A DNA stretch of 10,855 nt from Desulfobacterales bacterium (lineage in GTDB: Bacteria > Desulfobacterota > Desulfobacteria > Desulfobacterales > RPRI01). Both the position numbers and the translations under genes were made by a program. This document shows, piece after piece, positions 1 to 6,200 of this stretch. A model generated the notes under the pieces. It was given only the letters and a program-made list of their open reading frames with translations. It did not search any database and was not told the DNA's origin. How positions within the stretch are numbered: position 1 is the stretch's first letter; each line of letters opens with the position of its first letter. The DNA lies in assembly GCA_020052975.1 (NCBI GenBank), contig JAGVOC010000336.1:1-10855 (forward strand), given 5' to 3'.

Positions 1-1236
1 AGTATCCTGGAACCATATAATGGGAATCCTGTCACGTCCGCATAATGTGACAAATTCATTCATCTTTATAAGGCCCTGCCTGTAAAGTTTCCCGCCAATC
101 CCCGGGTAAGTCGCATATTCGGGATAGTTTTCTTTAAGAAGACCCTGATTATTTCCGATACAACCAACGACAAAACCGTCCAGTTTGCACAATCCGGTAT
201 ATACCTCCGGGCCGTAATCAGGGCGGTATTCCATGTGTTCGCTGCCGTCAACCAAACGGGAAAGAATATCTTTCAAATCGTATGTTCTCTTCTGATTGAA
301 AGGAAGCAGATAATAAAGTTCATCGGTGGGAAATCTGGGGGTTTTCGGCTCTGCCACCCTGAAAAATTTGGGGTTATATGCAGGCATATCTTTCATGTAA
401 TCTTTAAGGCCGTCAAGAACACCCGTCTCTTCTTCATAAACATATCTGAAGAAGCCTGTTGAATCGTAATGAACCTCAACAGATCCCGGCGGTTTGGCTT
501 TGAACTGCTTTGCAGAGGAAATAAGCATTTCGGCGCCTTCCAGGTCAAAGTGTCCTTTGGGAGACATCCCGCTTAAAATGCCGCCGCCGCCTACCGCTAT
601 ATTGCAGTTTTTATGGGCAAATAAAATCGTGGGGCTTATTCCCTGGTAGCCGCCGCCTGCCGGGTTTGTGCCGTATATGCCGGCTAATATCGGGATTCCC
701 ATGATTTCAAGCTCGGCATGTCTAAAAAAAGTTGTTCCGGAGCCACGGCGGCTTCCATAAAATTTTTCCTGTTCAGGCAACTTGACTCCGCTGCAGTTTA
801 CAAGCCAGACAAGGGGAATATGAAGCCTTTTGGCCAAATCCGTAACTCGCAGGACGTTTTCAGCCTGCCCGGGAAGCCAAGCTCCAGCCATGACCTTGTT
901 GTCAAAACCGATGATTACAGCCCATTTACCGGATATTTTTCCAAGACCGTCAATAACATTGGTTGTTCCTTCGGGATTATTCGTGGGATTGAAAATGGTG
1001 TGCAAAGGGCACCAGGTCCCCGGATCAACGAGGTACGCAAGCCTCTGCCAGACGGTCATCTCGCCTCTTTCATTTATTTTTTCGGCTGACATACCGGCAT
1101 TTTTTACCTTTTCAATCTCTGCCTTAACCTGGTTTTCAACTTCTTTTATTTGTGTAACATTCTCTTTATTGCTTTTTTTCTGGCCCTCTGAAAGCGCTCT
1201 GCCGAAATCAGGCATTTTTTTAAAATAAGATTTCAT
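1..1236 (-). CDS. gcdA: Glutaconyl-CoA decarboxylase alpha (carboxyltransferase) subunit, 3' end beyond window
   Basis: The first 412 codons are open from ATG at 1236 to the left edge; the known Acidaminococcus GcdA is about 587 residues, so roughly 70% is present. The start has GGGAG about 7 bases upstream. The protein is a biotin-dependent carboxyltransferase with two crotonase-like lobes. The N-terminal lobe holds the acyl-CoA/oxyanion segment GTNPAGGGYQGISP (residues 189-202) and a GGGG run at 215-218; the second lobe begins near residue 315 and includes IGNNQG (360-365) and the closing IPIIWFQDT, a close match to GcdA as I know it. In the family this subunit moves CO2 from glutaconyl-CoA to a biotin carrier, and the membrane beta subunit then releases it while exporting Na+. 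Those partners (gcdB, C, D) are not visible and may lie further left. The nearby glutaryl-CoA dehydrogenase would make its substrate. A related methylmalonyl- or propionyl-CoA carboxyltransferase is less likely. Confidence 0.9.
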   Translation of the reverse strand, partial: MKSYFKKMPDFGRALSEGQKKSNKENVTQIKEVENQVKAEIEKVKNAGMSAEKINERGEMTVWQRLAYLVDPGTWCPLHTIFNPTNNPEGTTNVIDGLGKISGKWAVIIGFDNKVMAGAWLPGQAENVLRVTDLAKRLHIPLVWLVNCSGVKLPEQEKFYGSRRGSGTTFFRHAELEIMGIPILAGIYGTNPAGGGYQGISPTILFAHKNCNIAVGGGGILSGMSPKGHFDLEGAEMLISSAKQFKAKPPGSVEVHYDSTGFFRYVYEEETGVLDGLKDYMKDMPAYNPKFFRVAEPKTPRFPTDELYYLLPFNQKRTYDLKDILSRLVDGSEHMEYRPDYGPEVYTGLCKLDGFVVGCIGNNQGLLKENYPEYATYPGIGGKLYRQGLIKMNEFVTLCGRDRIPIIWFQDT

Positions 1237-1345
1237 GGTCTAACTCCCGTTAAAAACTTTCGTGTTTATACAGTTAGTGCAACAATTGCACGGTTCGCTA
1301 ATTCATTCCGAATACAACAGGATATTGTTTCAAACAACAATAAAA

Positions 1346-1366
1346 TTGATGATTTCGTAAAAAATC
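1346..1366 (+). repeat. Copy of the TTCGTAAAAA end motif
   Basis: This matches the core of the intergenic end motif (TGATGRTTTCGTAAAAAATC), pointing into the REPIN-like hairpin pair that follows. It lies in the 293-base gap between the CMD-family gene and gcdA. Similar ends lie near 3250, 3340, 3470, 5975, 6110, 7180 and 10725. Confidence 0.6.
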
Positions 1367-1375
1367 CAAAATCCC

Positions 1376-1465
1376 GTCACTCCCGTGGAAACGGGAGTCC
1401 AGAAATACTTATAAAGACTGGATAGCGCGGGTGCTTCACTACGTGCCCCGCTTCCGCGGGAATGA
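1376..1465. repeat. REPIN-like pair of inverted REP hairpins
   Basis: The left hairpin has an 8-bp stem ACTCCCGT/ACGGGAGT (1379-1386 with 1391-1398) and is followed by CCAG. The right hairpin is a 5-bp stem CCCGC/GCGGG around TTCC (1447-1460) followed by AATGAC. The outer GTCA...TGAC ends and the inner CCAG...CTGG segments are in inverted orientation, the arrangement of a REP doublet. The element fills most of the gap upstream of gcdA and could fold as one long hairpin in the transcript, so it might affect expression of gcdA relative to the two upstream genes. That effect is inference. Confidence 0.65.
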
Positions 1466-1490
1466 CGAATAAAACCAATATCGGACAAAA

Positions 1491-1511
1491 TTGACGGTTT
1501 CACAAAAATAT
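1491..1511 (+). repeat. Degenerate copy of the end motif
   Basis: TTGACGGTTTCACAAAAATA resembles the end motif at about 15 of 21 positions and has the same orientation as the copy at 1346. The two bracket the REPIN-like element directly, not as inverted ends. This is the weakest copy listed. Confidence 0.35.
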
Positions 1512-1529
1512 TCCTACTAAGCGTATTGC

Positions 1530-1919
1530 TCATGCAATTGGCCACAATCCTTTTTCTTCGAGAACTGTCTTTAATACTTTTAATGCGGAATTTGTTGCAG
1601 GAACACCCCCGTATATGCAGGTCTGAAATATCACCTCTGCTATTTCTTCCGGTTTGCAGCCTACATTCAACGCAGCCTGTATATGCAGCTTTAATTCGTC
1701 GAGGCGCGATAAAACAGTCAGGGCTGCGACTGTAACAAGCTGCCTTGTAGTATGAGGAATTTTTTCCCTGGCATACATCTGACCTGTAATAAAAAGGGAA
1801 AGATCATTTGCAAGGTTCTTGTCAAAGGACTTCCAGAGATCGTAAGGCCTTTCTCCTGTTACATCCTTAAAATAAAGAGCGGCGGTCTTTTTTGTTTTTT
1901 CAACAACATCTTCTTTCAA
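1530..1919 (-). CDS. Carboxymuconolactone decarboxylase-family protein
   Basis: A 129-residue all-helical protein of the CMD/AhpD superfamily. The family core runs from about residue 45 to 120: TTRQLVTVAALTVL (57-70), LKLHIQAALNVG (76-87), EEIAEVIFQ (91-99) and YGGVPATNSAL (103-113). His79 sits where PcaC-type proteins have their conserved histidine. There is no CxxC pair before that histidine, so it is not an AhpD-type peroxidase. The start is TTG at 1919: GGAG lies 7 bases upstream (1927-1930), the upstream ATG at 1932 is out of frame, and the next in-frame ATG (residue 48) would cut into the domain. It lies 116 bases after the glutaryl-CoA dehydrogenase gene and before gcdA, so it may be co-transcribed with them. 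True 4-carboxymuconolactone decarboxylase activity belongs to the aerobic protocatechuate pathway and is unlikely here; the role is unknown. Confidence 0.85.
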   Translation of the reverse strand: MKEDVVEKTKKTAALYFKDVTGERPYDLWKSFDKNLANDLSLFITGQMYAREKIPHTTRQLVTVAALTVLSRLDELKLHIQAALNVGCKPEEIAEVIFQTCIYGGVPATNSALKVLKTVLEEKGLWPIA

Positions 1920-1926
1920 ATTTATA

Positions 1927-1930
1927 CTCC
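1927..1930 (-). promoter_or_regulatory. Shine-Dalgarno that selects a TTG start
   Basis: GGAG on the minus strand sits 7 bases before the TTG at 1919. No in-frame ATG or GTG is available at a usable distance, so this site decides the start of the CMD-family gene. Confidence 0.6.
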
Positions 1931-2035
1931 ATGTAAAAATATTACCTTTGGTTCTTCTCTCATACCCTTCCGTTCATCACTTCGTGTCGCTTGAATCCTT
2001 GAATCCTGGATCACCAACTATTTTGAAGGTGATTC

Positions 2036-3199
2036 TTACCTGTTCGCCTTTCTTATTCCCAGCTGATCCTGAGCTATAATGAACTTGCAGATGTTGGCCG
2101 AGCCCTCGACCATGGTGTAGGTCGGCGCATCACGGAAGTAGCGGGCTACCGGGTACTCGACCGAGTAACCGTATGCGCCAAGGATGCGCATGGCATAATT
2201 GGCGCATTTGTTCGCAACCTCGCCGGCAAGGTATTTGGCATGGGCCACGTCCAACCCGTTGTTGAGGTTCCCCTGGTCCTTGACCCAGGCCGCCTTGTAA
2301 ACCACCAGCCTCGCAGCTTCGATCTCGGCCGACATCTGGGCGACCATGTCCTGGTTCATCTGGAAGTTGCCGATCGGCTGACCGAACTGCTTGCGCTCCA
2401 TCGCATATTTCACGACGGCATCCAGGCAGGCCTGGGCGAGGCCGATGCCGCCGGCAGCCGCCGAAAGGCGCGTCTGGTTGAGAGAGCCGAAGACGATCTT
2501 TGTGCCGTCGCCGGGTTTGCCGAGGATGTTCTCCTTGGGTACCCTGGTGTCCGTCAGATATATCTCGCCGGTGGGTGAGGAGCGCGACCCCATCTTCTGC
2601 AGGTCGGTGGTGCGCACGCCGTTGAAATTCTTGAGCTCCACTACGAAGGCCGAAAGCCCCTTGGCGCCGGCGCTTTTGTCGGTGTAGGCGTAATAAATCA
2701 TCACATGGCCCACGTGGGCGTTGGAGATCCAGGTCTTGGAGCCGTTGAGCAGCCAGTGGTCGCCCTTGTCTTCAGCGGTGGACTTCAGGGCCATGACATC
2801 GGAGCCGGCATCCGGCTCGGTGATGGCAAAGCCGCCCAGATATTCGGCGCTGACCAGCTTCTGTATGTATTTCTTCTTGAGCGCATCACTGCCGTAGGTA
2901 AGGATGGTATAGGCACAGCCGAGGCTCTGCATGTTGATCTGCACCCGCAGGGAGCTCGACGCCCGGGCGATCTCCTCGGTTACGATCATGGCGGCCAGCC
3001 AGCCCATGTTCGAGCCGCCGTATTCTTCAGGGATCACCGTCCCGAACATCCCCAGCTCCCCCATGGGTTTGACGGCTTCCTCATAGGGGAAGTGATGCTT
3101 TTCGTCCCATTCGTTGGCAAACGGTGCGATTTTCTCGGCTGCGAAGTCGCGCACCATGTCTCTGAGCATCTGCAGTTCTTCCGACAGGTTAAAATCCAT
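2036..3199 (-). CDS. gcdH: Glutaryl-CoA dehydrogenase, predicted non-decarboxylating type
   Basis: A complete 387-residue acyl-CoA dehydrogenase in one piece: N-terminal helical domain (1-120), middle beta domain with FAITEPDAGSD (124-134) and WISNAHVG (157-164) for FAD/substrate contact, and C-terminal helical domain with ERKQFGQPIGNFQ (268-280). The segment SSSLRVQINMQS (81-92) aligns with the glutaryl-CoA dehydrogenase region carrying the carboxylate-binding arginine (Arg94 in human), here Arg85. Near the C terminus the human TYEGT becomes MVEGS: catalytic Glu365 is kept and the preceding Tyr is Val364. That Tyr-to-Val exchange was reported as the key difference in the non-decarboxylating Desulfococcus multivorans enzyme, which stops at glutaconyl-CoA. 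Electrons would normally leave through ETF. The start at 3199 has AAGGAGG about 8 bases upstream. Hand counts of 60-base samples give 53-70% G+C, above the neighbours (40-53%). A short-chain acyl-CoA dehydrogenase is the alternative. Confidence 0.88.
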   Translation of the reverse strand: MDFNLSEELQMLRDMVRDFAAEKIAPFANEWDEKHHFPYEEAVKPMGELGMFGTVIPEEYGGSNMGWLAAMIVTEEIARASSSLRVQINMQSLGCAYTILTYGSDALKKKYIQKLVSAEYLGGFAITEPDAGSDVMALKSTAEDKGDHWLLNGSKTWISNAHVGHVMIYYAYTDKSAGAKGLSAFVVELKNFNGVRTTDLQKMGSRSSPTGEIYLTDTRVPKENILGKPGDGTKIVFGSLNQTRLSAAAGGIGLAQACLDAVVKYAMERKQFGQPIGNFQMNQDMVAQMSAEIEAARLVVYKAAWVKDQGNLNNGLDVAHAKYLAGEVANKCANYAMRILGAYGYSVEYPVARYFRDAPTYTMVEGSANICKFIIAQDQLGIRKANR

Positions 3200-3234
3200 C
3201 CTAAATTCCTCCTTTTCTTCAATAGTCTCAAATT

Positions 3235-3323
3235 ATTATGAATTTGTAAAAAATCGATTTTCCACTTTTTCTTTGTGTCCTCCGTGATCTTTGTGTGAGA
3301 ACGACTTTTTACGATACCATCAA
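3235..3323. repeat. Short module bounded by inverted end motifs
   Basis: The left end (GAATTTGTAAAAAATCG, 3240-3256) and right end (CGACTTTTTACGATACC, 3302-3318) are inverted imperfect copies of the same motif. The 46 or so bases between them contain two similar T/G-rich phrases (TCTTTGTGTCC and TCTTTGTGTGA) and no open frame. The layout is that of a very small MITE-like or decayed element just upstream of the glutaryl-CoA dehydrogenase gene, whose promoter must lie in or beyond it. Confidence 0.5.
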
Positions 3324-3342
3324 ACCTGATGAGTTCGTAAAA
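3306..3342. repeat. 37-base imperfect palindromic repeat, copy 1
   Basis: It begins TTTTTACGATACC, ends TGAGTTCGTAAAA and has ATCAAACCTGAT in the middle, so the whole unit is an imperfect palindrome made of two end motifs facing away from each other. It matches the copy at 3445-3481 at 34 of 37 positions. Confidence 0.7.
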
Positions 3343-3363
3343 AGTCTGAATTTTCTCTTTTAT

Positions 3364-3432
3364 GTCATTCCCGCGAAAGCGGGAATCCAGTCTTTTCAAC
3401 TATATTTGGACTCCCGTTTGCACGGGAGTGAC
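3364..3432. repeat. REPIN-like pair of inverted REP hairpins
   Basis: The left hairpin is ATTCCCGC-GAAA-GCGGGAAT (3367-3386), an 8-bp perfect stem with a GAAA loop. The right hairpin is ACTCCCGT-TTGC-ACGGGAGT (3410-3429), also 8 bp. The outer GTCA and TGAC and the inner CCAG and TGGA are in inverted order, so the two hairpins form a REP doublet of 69 bases. The same kind of unit is seen at 1376-1465. It lies in the 347-base gap between the oxidoreductase operon and the glutaryl-CoA dehydrogenase gene, where it could act as a transcript boundary; there is no T-rich tail directly after either stem, so a classical terminator is not claimed. Confidence 0.7.
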
Positions 3433-3444
3433 GGTATTTTGTGA

Positions 3445-3481
3445 TTTTTACGATATAATCAAACCTGATAAGTTCGTAAAA
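3445..3481. repeat. 37-base imperfect palindromic repeat, copy 2
   Basis: This is a direct repeat of 3306-3342 with three mismatches, 139 bases away. Between the two copies lies the REPIN-like unit. The remaining bases up to the stop codon at 3547 hold no further structure that I can see. Confidence 0.7.
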
Positions 3482-3546
3482 TTTTATTAAGCTACAATAT
3501 AACTGTTTTATGACAGAAATCGGCACGCCTTGTCAATGATACTTTT

Positions 3547-4839
3547 TTAAAGCTCGACCCGGTTAACAATTTCCAGAGCAGATTCAAGAACAGTCTCTCT
3601 GAAAACCAGTTTTAGTGCGGCATTCAGCATATCCATGTTAATGACTTTTTTAAGCTTTGCCATGACAGCAAGAGAAGCAAGCGCCCAGTCCTGGCTTTTA
3701 ATTCCACGGGCTTTTAAATCGACATCAAGAATGGTTGCGCGGCTTTCCGGTATGTCAACCCCGGCGGCCCTTATTATCAGGGTGCTTTCATCAAGATCGC
3801 TGAAAACATAACGCCTGCGGTCAATTCCTTCCTGTGCAAGAGCAATGATGACAGATGGTTTTTCTATTCCGCTGTACCCGATGTCATCCGGAGAAAGGAT
3901 TATTTCGCTTATTGAAGGTCCGCGCAGGACCGTAATATTATAATCGTTTTTCTGTGTTACATTCAGCCCGGCAGTAAGTCCTGCAATACACAGGATGTCA
4001 CCGGATGTAATTATTCTTTGCCCGGCGCTGCCGAGTATTATTACTTCCTTCCTGTCTGATTCGGGGAAAACAAATTCTGCCTTGATTCCCAAGGGCGGTG
4101 CGACTTTTTTGAGTTTTGAAATAAGTTCCCGGTAATTAAGACTGTATTCTTTCCTTTGATTCTCTTCCACGATGCCTGAACAGGAAGAAAGGCCGGCAAG
4201 GGTTTCGTCAATAATCTGCGGAGTAAGCTTGTTTCTTTTTGTATATCTGCCCGGACAGATTCCCAATATGTCAATAAGAGAGAAGCCATCGAATCTGATG
4301 GCTTTTTCAATTTCATCAGGCAAGTCGTTGCTGTAACTTGAACAGCGTGAAACATACGGTGCACCGGCAGACCGGGCTACATCGCAAACATCAAGAGGCT
4401 TTTCGAGCCTGTTCAGAAAACCCGAACCAACCTGCGCTTCCGGCGGGGTTGTGACAGAAAACTGGCCTCCGGTCATGCCAAAATTGAAATTATTCAAGAT
4501 AAGAAGAGTAAGATTAAGATTCCGCCTGCACGCAGCGAGAAGGTGCGCTCCACCGATTCCAAGACCCCCGTCACCCATTGTGACTATTACGTTTAAATCG
4601 GGTTTTGCCATTTTAATGCCGGCAGCATATGTCAACGCCCGCCCATGGAGGCCGTGAAATGCGTGAGTGTTGAAAAAAGTATCGAAAAGGCCTGAGCATC
4701 CGATATCGCTTACAATTACTGCCTTATCACCGGAAATGCCCGTGTTTGAAAGGGCCTTGTCGAGAGCCTTTGTGACCCGTTCATGAGAACAGCCGGGACA
4801 GAAAACAGGCGGCCTGCCGGTATTTAATAAACTATTCAT
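3547..4839 (-). CDS. 2-oxoacid:ferredoxin oxidoreductase, fused beta-gamma subunit
   Basis: 430 residues in two parts. The beta (TPP-binding) part covers about 1-215, with the TPP/Mg motif from GDG (89-91) to NN (116-117) and the MTGGQ segment (122-126). Cys14 and Cys17 (CPGC), Cys48 and Cys195 match in spacing the four [4Fe-4S] ligands of two-subunit oxoacid oxidoreductases. The gamma-like part covers about 263-425 and opens with VIILGSAGQRIITSGDIL, containing RGPSISEI (306-313). The family oxidatively decarboxylates a 2-oxoacid to an acyl-CoA and reduces ferredoxin, in the cytoplasm. The start codon overlaps the alpha-subunit stop by 8 bases, implying translational coupling. No ferredoxin-like delta subunit is adjacent, so electrons probably go to a free ferredoxin. 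The substrate (2-oxoglutarate, branched-chain oxoacid, aryl-pyruvate) cannot be fixed from the sequence. Confidence 0.85.
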   Translation of the reverse strand: MNSLLNTGRPPVFCPGCSHERVTKALDKALSNTGISGDKAVIVSDIGCSGLFDTFFNTHAFHGLHGRALTYAAGIKMAKPDLNVIVTMGDGGLGIGGAHLLAACRRNLNLTLLILNNFNFGMTGGQFSVTTPPEAQVGSGFLNRLEKPLDVCDVARSAGAPYVSRCSSYSNDLPDEIEKAIRFDGFSLIDILGICPGRYTKRNKLTPQIIDETLAGLSSCSGIVEENQRKEYSLNYRELISKLKKVAPPLGIKAEFVFPESDRKEVIILGSAGQRIITSGDILCIAGLTAGLNVTQKNDYNITVLRGPSISEIILSPDDIGYSGIEKPSVIIALAQEGIDRRRYVFSDLDESTLIIRAAGVDIPESRATILDVDLKARGIKSQDWALASLAVMAKLKKVINMDMLNAALKLVFRETVLESALEIVNRVEL

Positions 4840-5950
4840 TGCTGATTGCCTCCATAATCTGACGCGGCGTTATAAGCCTGCCGTCCATCTGGCCGAAAAA
4901 TTTAACTTTTTTATCCGGCAGGATGCGCTCTATTTCATAAATGTACTGGCCCATATTCATCTCAAAAACAAAGACATTTTTTGCCTTTTTTGCCTTATCC
5001 CGGATAAGGTTTTCCGGAACCGGCCACAGAGTTTTTAATATAAGAAGAGATAACGGTCTGCCGGCTTTCCTTTGTTCGTTGATAACCACTTTTGCGGCAC
5101 GACCCGTGACTCCATAGGTTATAATAAGAGTGTCGGCATTCTCTTCGATGAAGCTATCATAGAAGCTGAAAGAGTCTATTGCTGATTCGAGTTTGTTTTT
5201 CAGCCTGTTCTGGAACCGGGAGATAATATTGGAATCTGTTGTGATATAGCCATCCGCCCCGTGGGTGGATGAGGTCTGCCGGACTAATGTTTTGCTGCCG
5301 ATAGGAAGAAATTCCGGGACCATACTGCCTTCTTTAACCGCAAAGGGGAGAAATTTTTCTTCTTTTGATTGAATACGGTCAATTATCCGGGGCTTTTCAA
5401 CAGCATCAAGATCTATGCTTTCCTTTGTCATGGCTATTTCTTTGTTCGATGCTATAAAAACAGGGCATCTGAACTCTTCGGCAAGATTAAAAGCATGCAT
5501 TGTCAAAACAAAGCAGTCTTTAATATCGACAGGAGCCAGAACAATTACCGGCAGGCCCCCGCTGTTTCCCCAGCGCATGAAGTTAATATCGCCGTCGGCC
5601 CCGCGCGTTGCAGAACCGGTTGATGGGCCGAGTCTCTGAACATTAACTATTACAAGCGGAATTTCACTTCCAATGGCAAATGAAATCTGTTCGCTGTAAA
5701 GACTTATGCCGGGACCCGACGTCGCGGTCATTGCTTTTAAACCGGCCATTGAAGCACCGATACAGTAGCCTATAGAAGCGATTTCATCTTCTCCCTGAAG
5801 GCAGATACCGCCGGCTGGAGGCATAATTTTGAGCAGGGTGTTGAAAATAGTTGTAGCCGGAGTAATGGGATATCCGGCAAAAAAGCCGCATCCTGAAGCC
5901 ATTGCGCCCCATGCAACCGCTTCATTTCCTTCCATTAGACATAAAGACAT
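4832..5950 (-). CDS. 2-oxoacid:ferredoxin oxidoreductase, alpha subunit
   Basis: 372 residues of the KorA/VorB type. The pyrimidine-binding domain I has FAGYPITPAT (24-33), QGEDEIASI (52-60) and TSGPGISLY (77-85), and QRLGPSTG (105-112) corresponds to the substrate-pocket segment QRxGPSTG. Domain II follows from about residue 270 with LIITYG (275-280), LKTLWPVPE (305-313) and EMNMGQY (330-336). It would pair with the fused beta-gamma protein encoded just downstream, sharing the TPP site. The start at 5950 is supported by AAGGAG 5-6 bases upstream; the next Met (residue 6) has no such site. A MITE-like element begins within about 20 bases of the start codon, so the native promoter has either been displaced or lies inside the element. 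The gamma domain is on the partner, not at the N terminus as in some alpha subunits. Confidence 0.87.
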   Translation of the reverse strand: MSLCLMEGNEAVAWGAMASGCGFFAGYPITPATTIFNTLLKIMPPAGGICLQGEDEIASIGYCIGASMAGLKAMTATSGPGISLYSEQISFAIGSEIPLVIVNVQRLGPSTGSATRGADGDINFMRWGNSGGLPVIVLAPVDIKDCFVLTMHAFNLAEEFRCPVFIASNKEIAMTKESIDLDAVEKPRIIDRIQSKEEKFLPFAVKEGSMVPEFLPIGSKTLVRQTSSTHGADGYITTDSNIISRFQNRLKNKLESAIDSFSFYDSFIEENADTLIITYGVTGRAAKVVINEQRKAGRPLSLLILKTLWPVPENLIRDKAKKAKNVFVFEMNMGQYIYEIERILPDKKVKFFGQMDGRLITPRQIMEAISNE

Positions 5951-5965
5951 ATATTCTCCTTAATA

Positions 5966-6122
5966 TGGACGGCTTCGTAAAAAGTCATTCTGCTGTGTTG
6001 CACTTCATCTTTCGTCATTGCAGCGTACGAAAAGTACGCTGCAATGACGAAAGATTCGTGCGCCTTGCATAATAAACTTTTTACTTTGCCGTCCGAATTT
6101 CGACTTTTTACAAGCCTATCAA
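5966..6122. mobile_element. MITE-like element, about 157 bp, copy A
   Basis: Terminal inverted repeats GGCTTCGTAAAAAGTC (5971-5986) and GACTTTTTACAAGCC (6102-6116) bound a non-coding core. In the centre a perfect 22-bp stem (6007-6028 with 6034-6055) closes a GAAAA loop. The arms between stem and ends are unlike each other. The right arm contains CTTTTTACTTTGCCGTCC (6077-6094), a second, internal partner for the left end. A second copy, inverted, lies at 10711-10855. With no open frame it would need a transposase in trans, if it is mobile at all. The stem would form in RNA in the leader of the oxidoreductase operon. The rest of this gap (6123-6200) is A/T-rich, with only a weak AAGC/GCTT stem before a T run on the minus strand. 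Confidence 0.75.
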
Positions 6123-6200
6123 TATTGCAGTTTCAAAAAAGCGAAAAGGCTTATACAGAAAACGGGAAAAAATAGAAAGTAAAAAGACAAATTTAGAAGG

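Noticed and set aside
718..1228. Two overlapping plus-strand open frames opposite gcdA
   Set aside because: They are shadows of the conserved carboxyltransferase reading frame, with no ribosome-binding site or recognisable motif.
1530..1919. AhpD-type alkylhydroperoxidase
   Set aside because: The protein lacks the CxxC motif before the conserved histidine; its two cysteines (88 and 101) are in other positions.
2010..2033. Hairpin ATCACC/GGTGAT just after the dehydrogenase stop codon
   Set aside because: Only a 6-bp stem with a 12-base loop and no T run follows on the minus strand, so it is not supported as a terminator.
2705..3241. A 178-codon open frame on the plus strand opposite the glutaryl-CoA dehydrogenase gene
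   Set aside because: It is fully antisense to a convincing conserved gene, in a G+C-rich stretch where spurious open frames are common, and its translation resembles no family I know.
3306..3481. Possible two-repeat CRISPR array
   Set aside because: Only two repeats, 102 bases apart, are present, the spacer is itself a hairpin pair, and no cas gene is visible. The repeats are pairs of element ends.
3235..3485. Integron-like cassette array with attC sites
   Set aside because: The modules carry no genes, the palindrome lacks recognisable attC core sites that I can identify, and no integrase is in the window. Nested small repeats explain it more simply.
6134..6150. Terminator after the deacetylase gene
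   Set aside because: The AAGC/GCTT stem is only four base pairs, although a T run follows; too weak to call.
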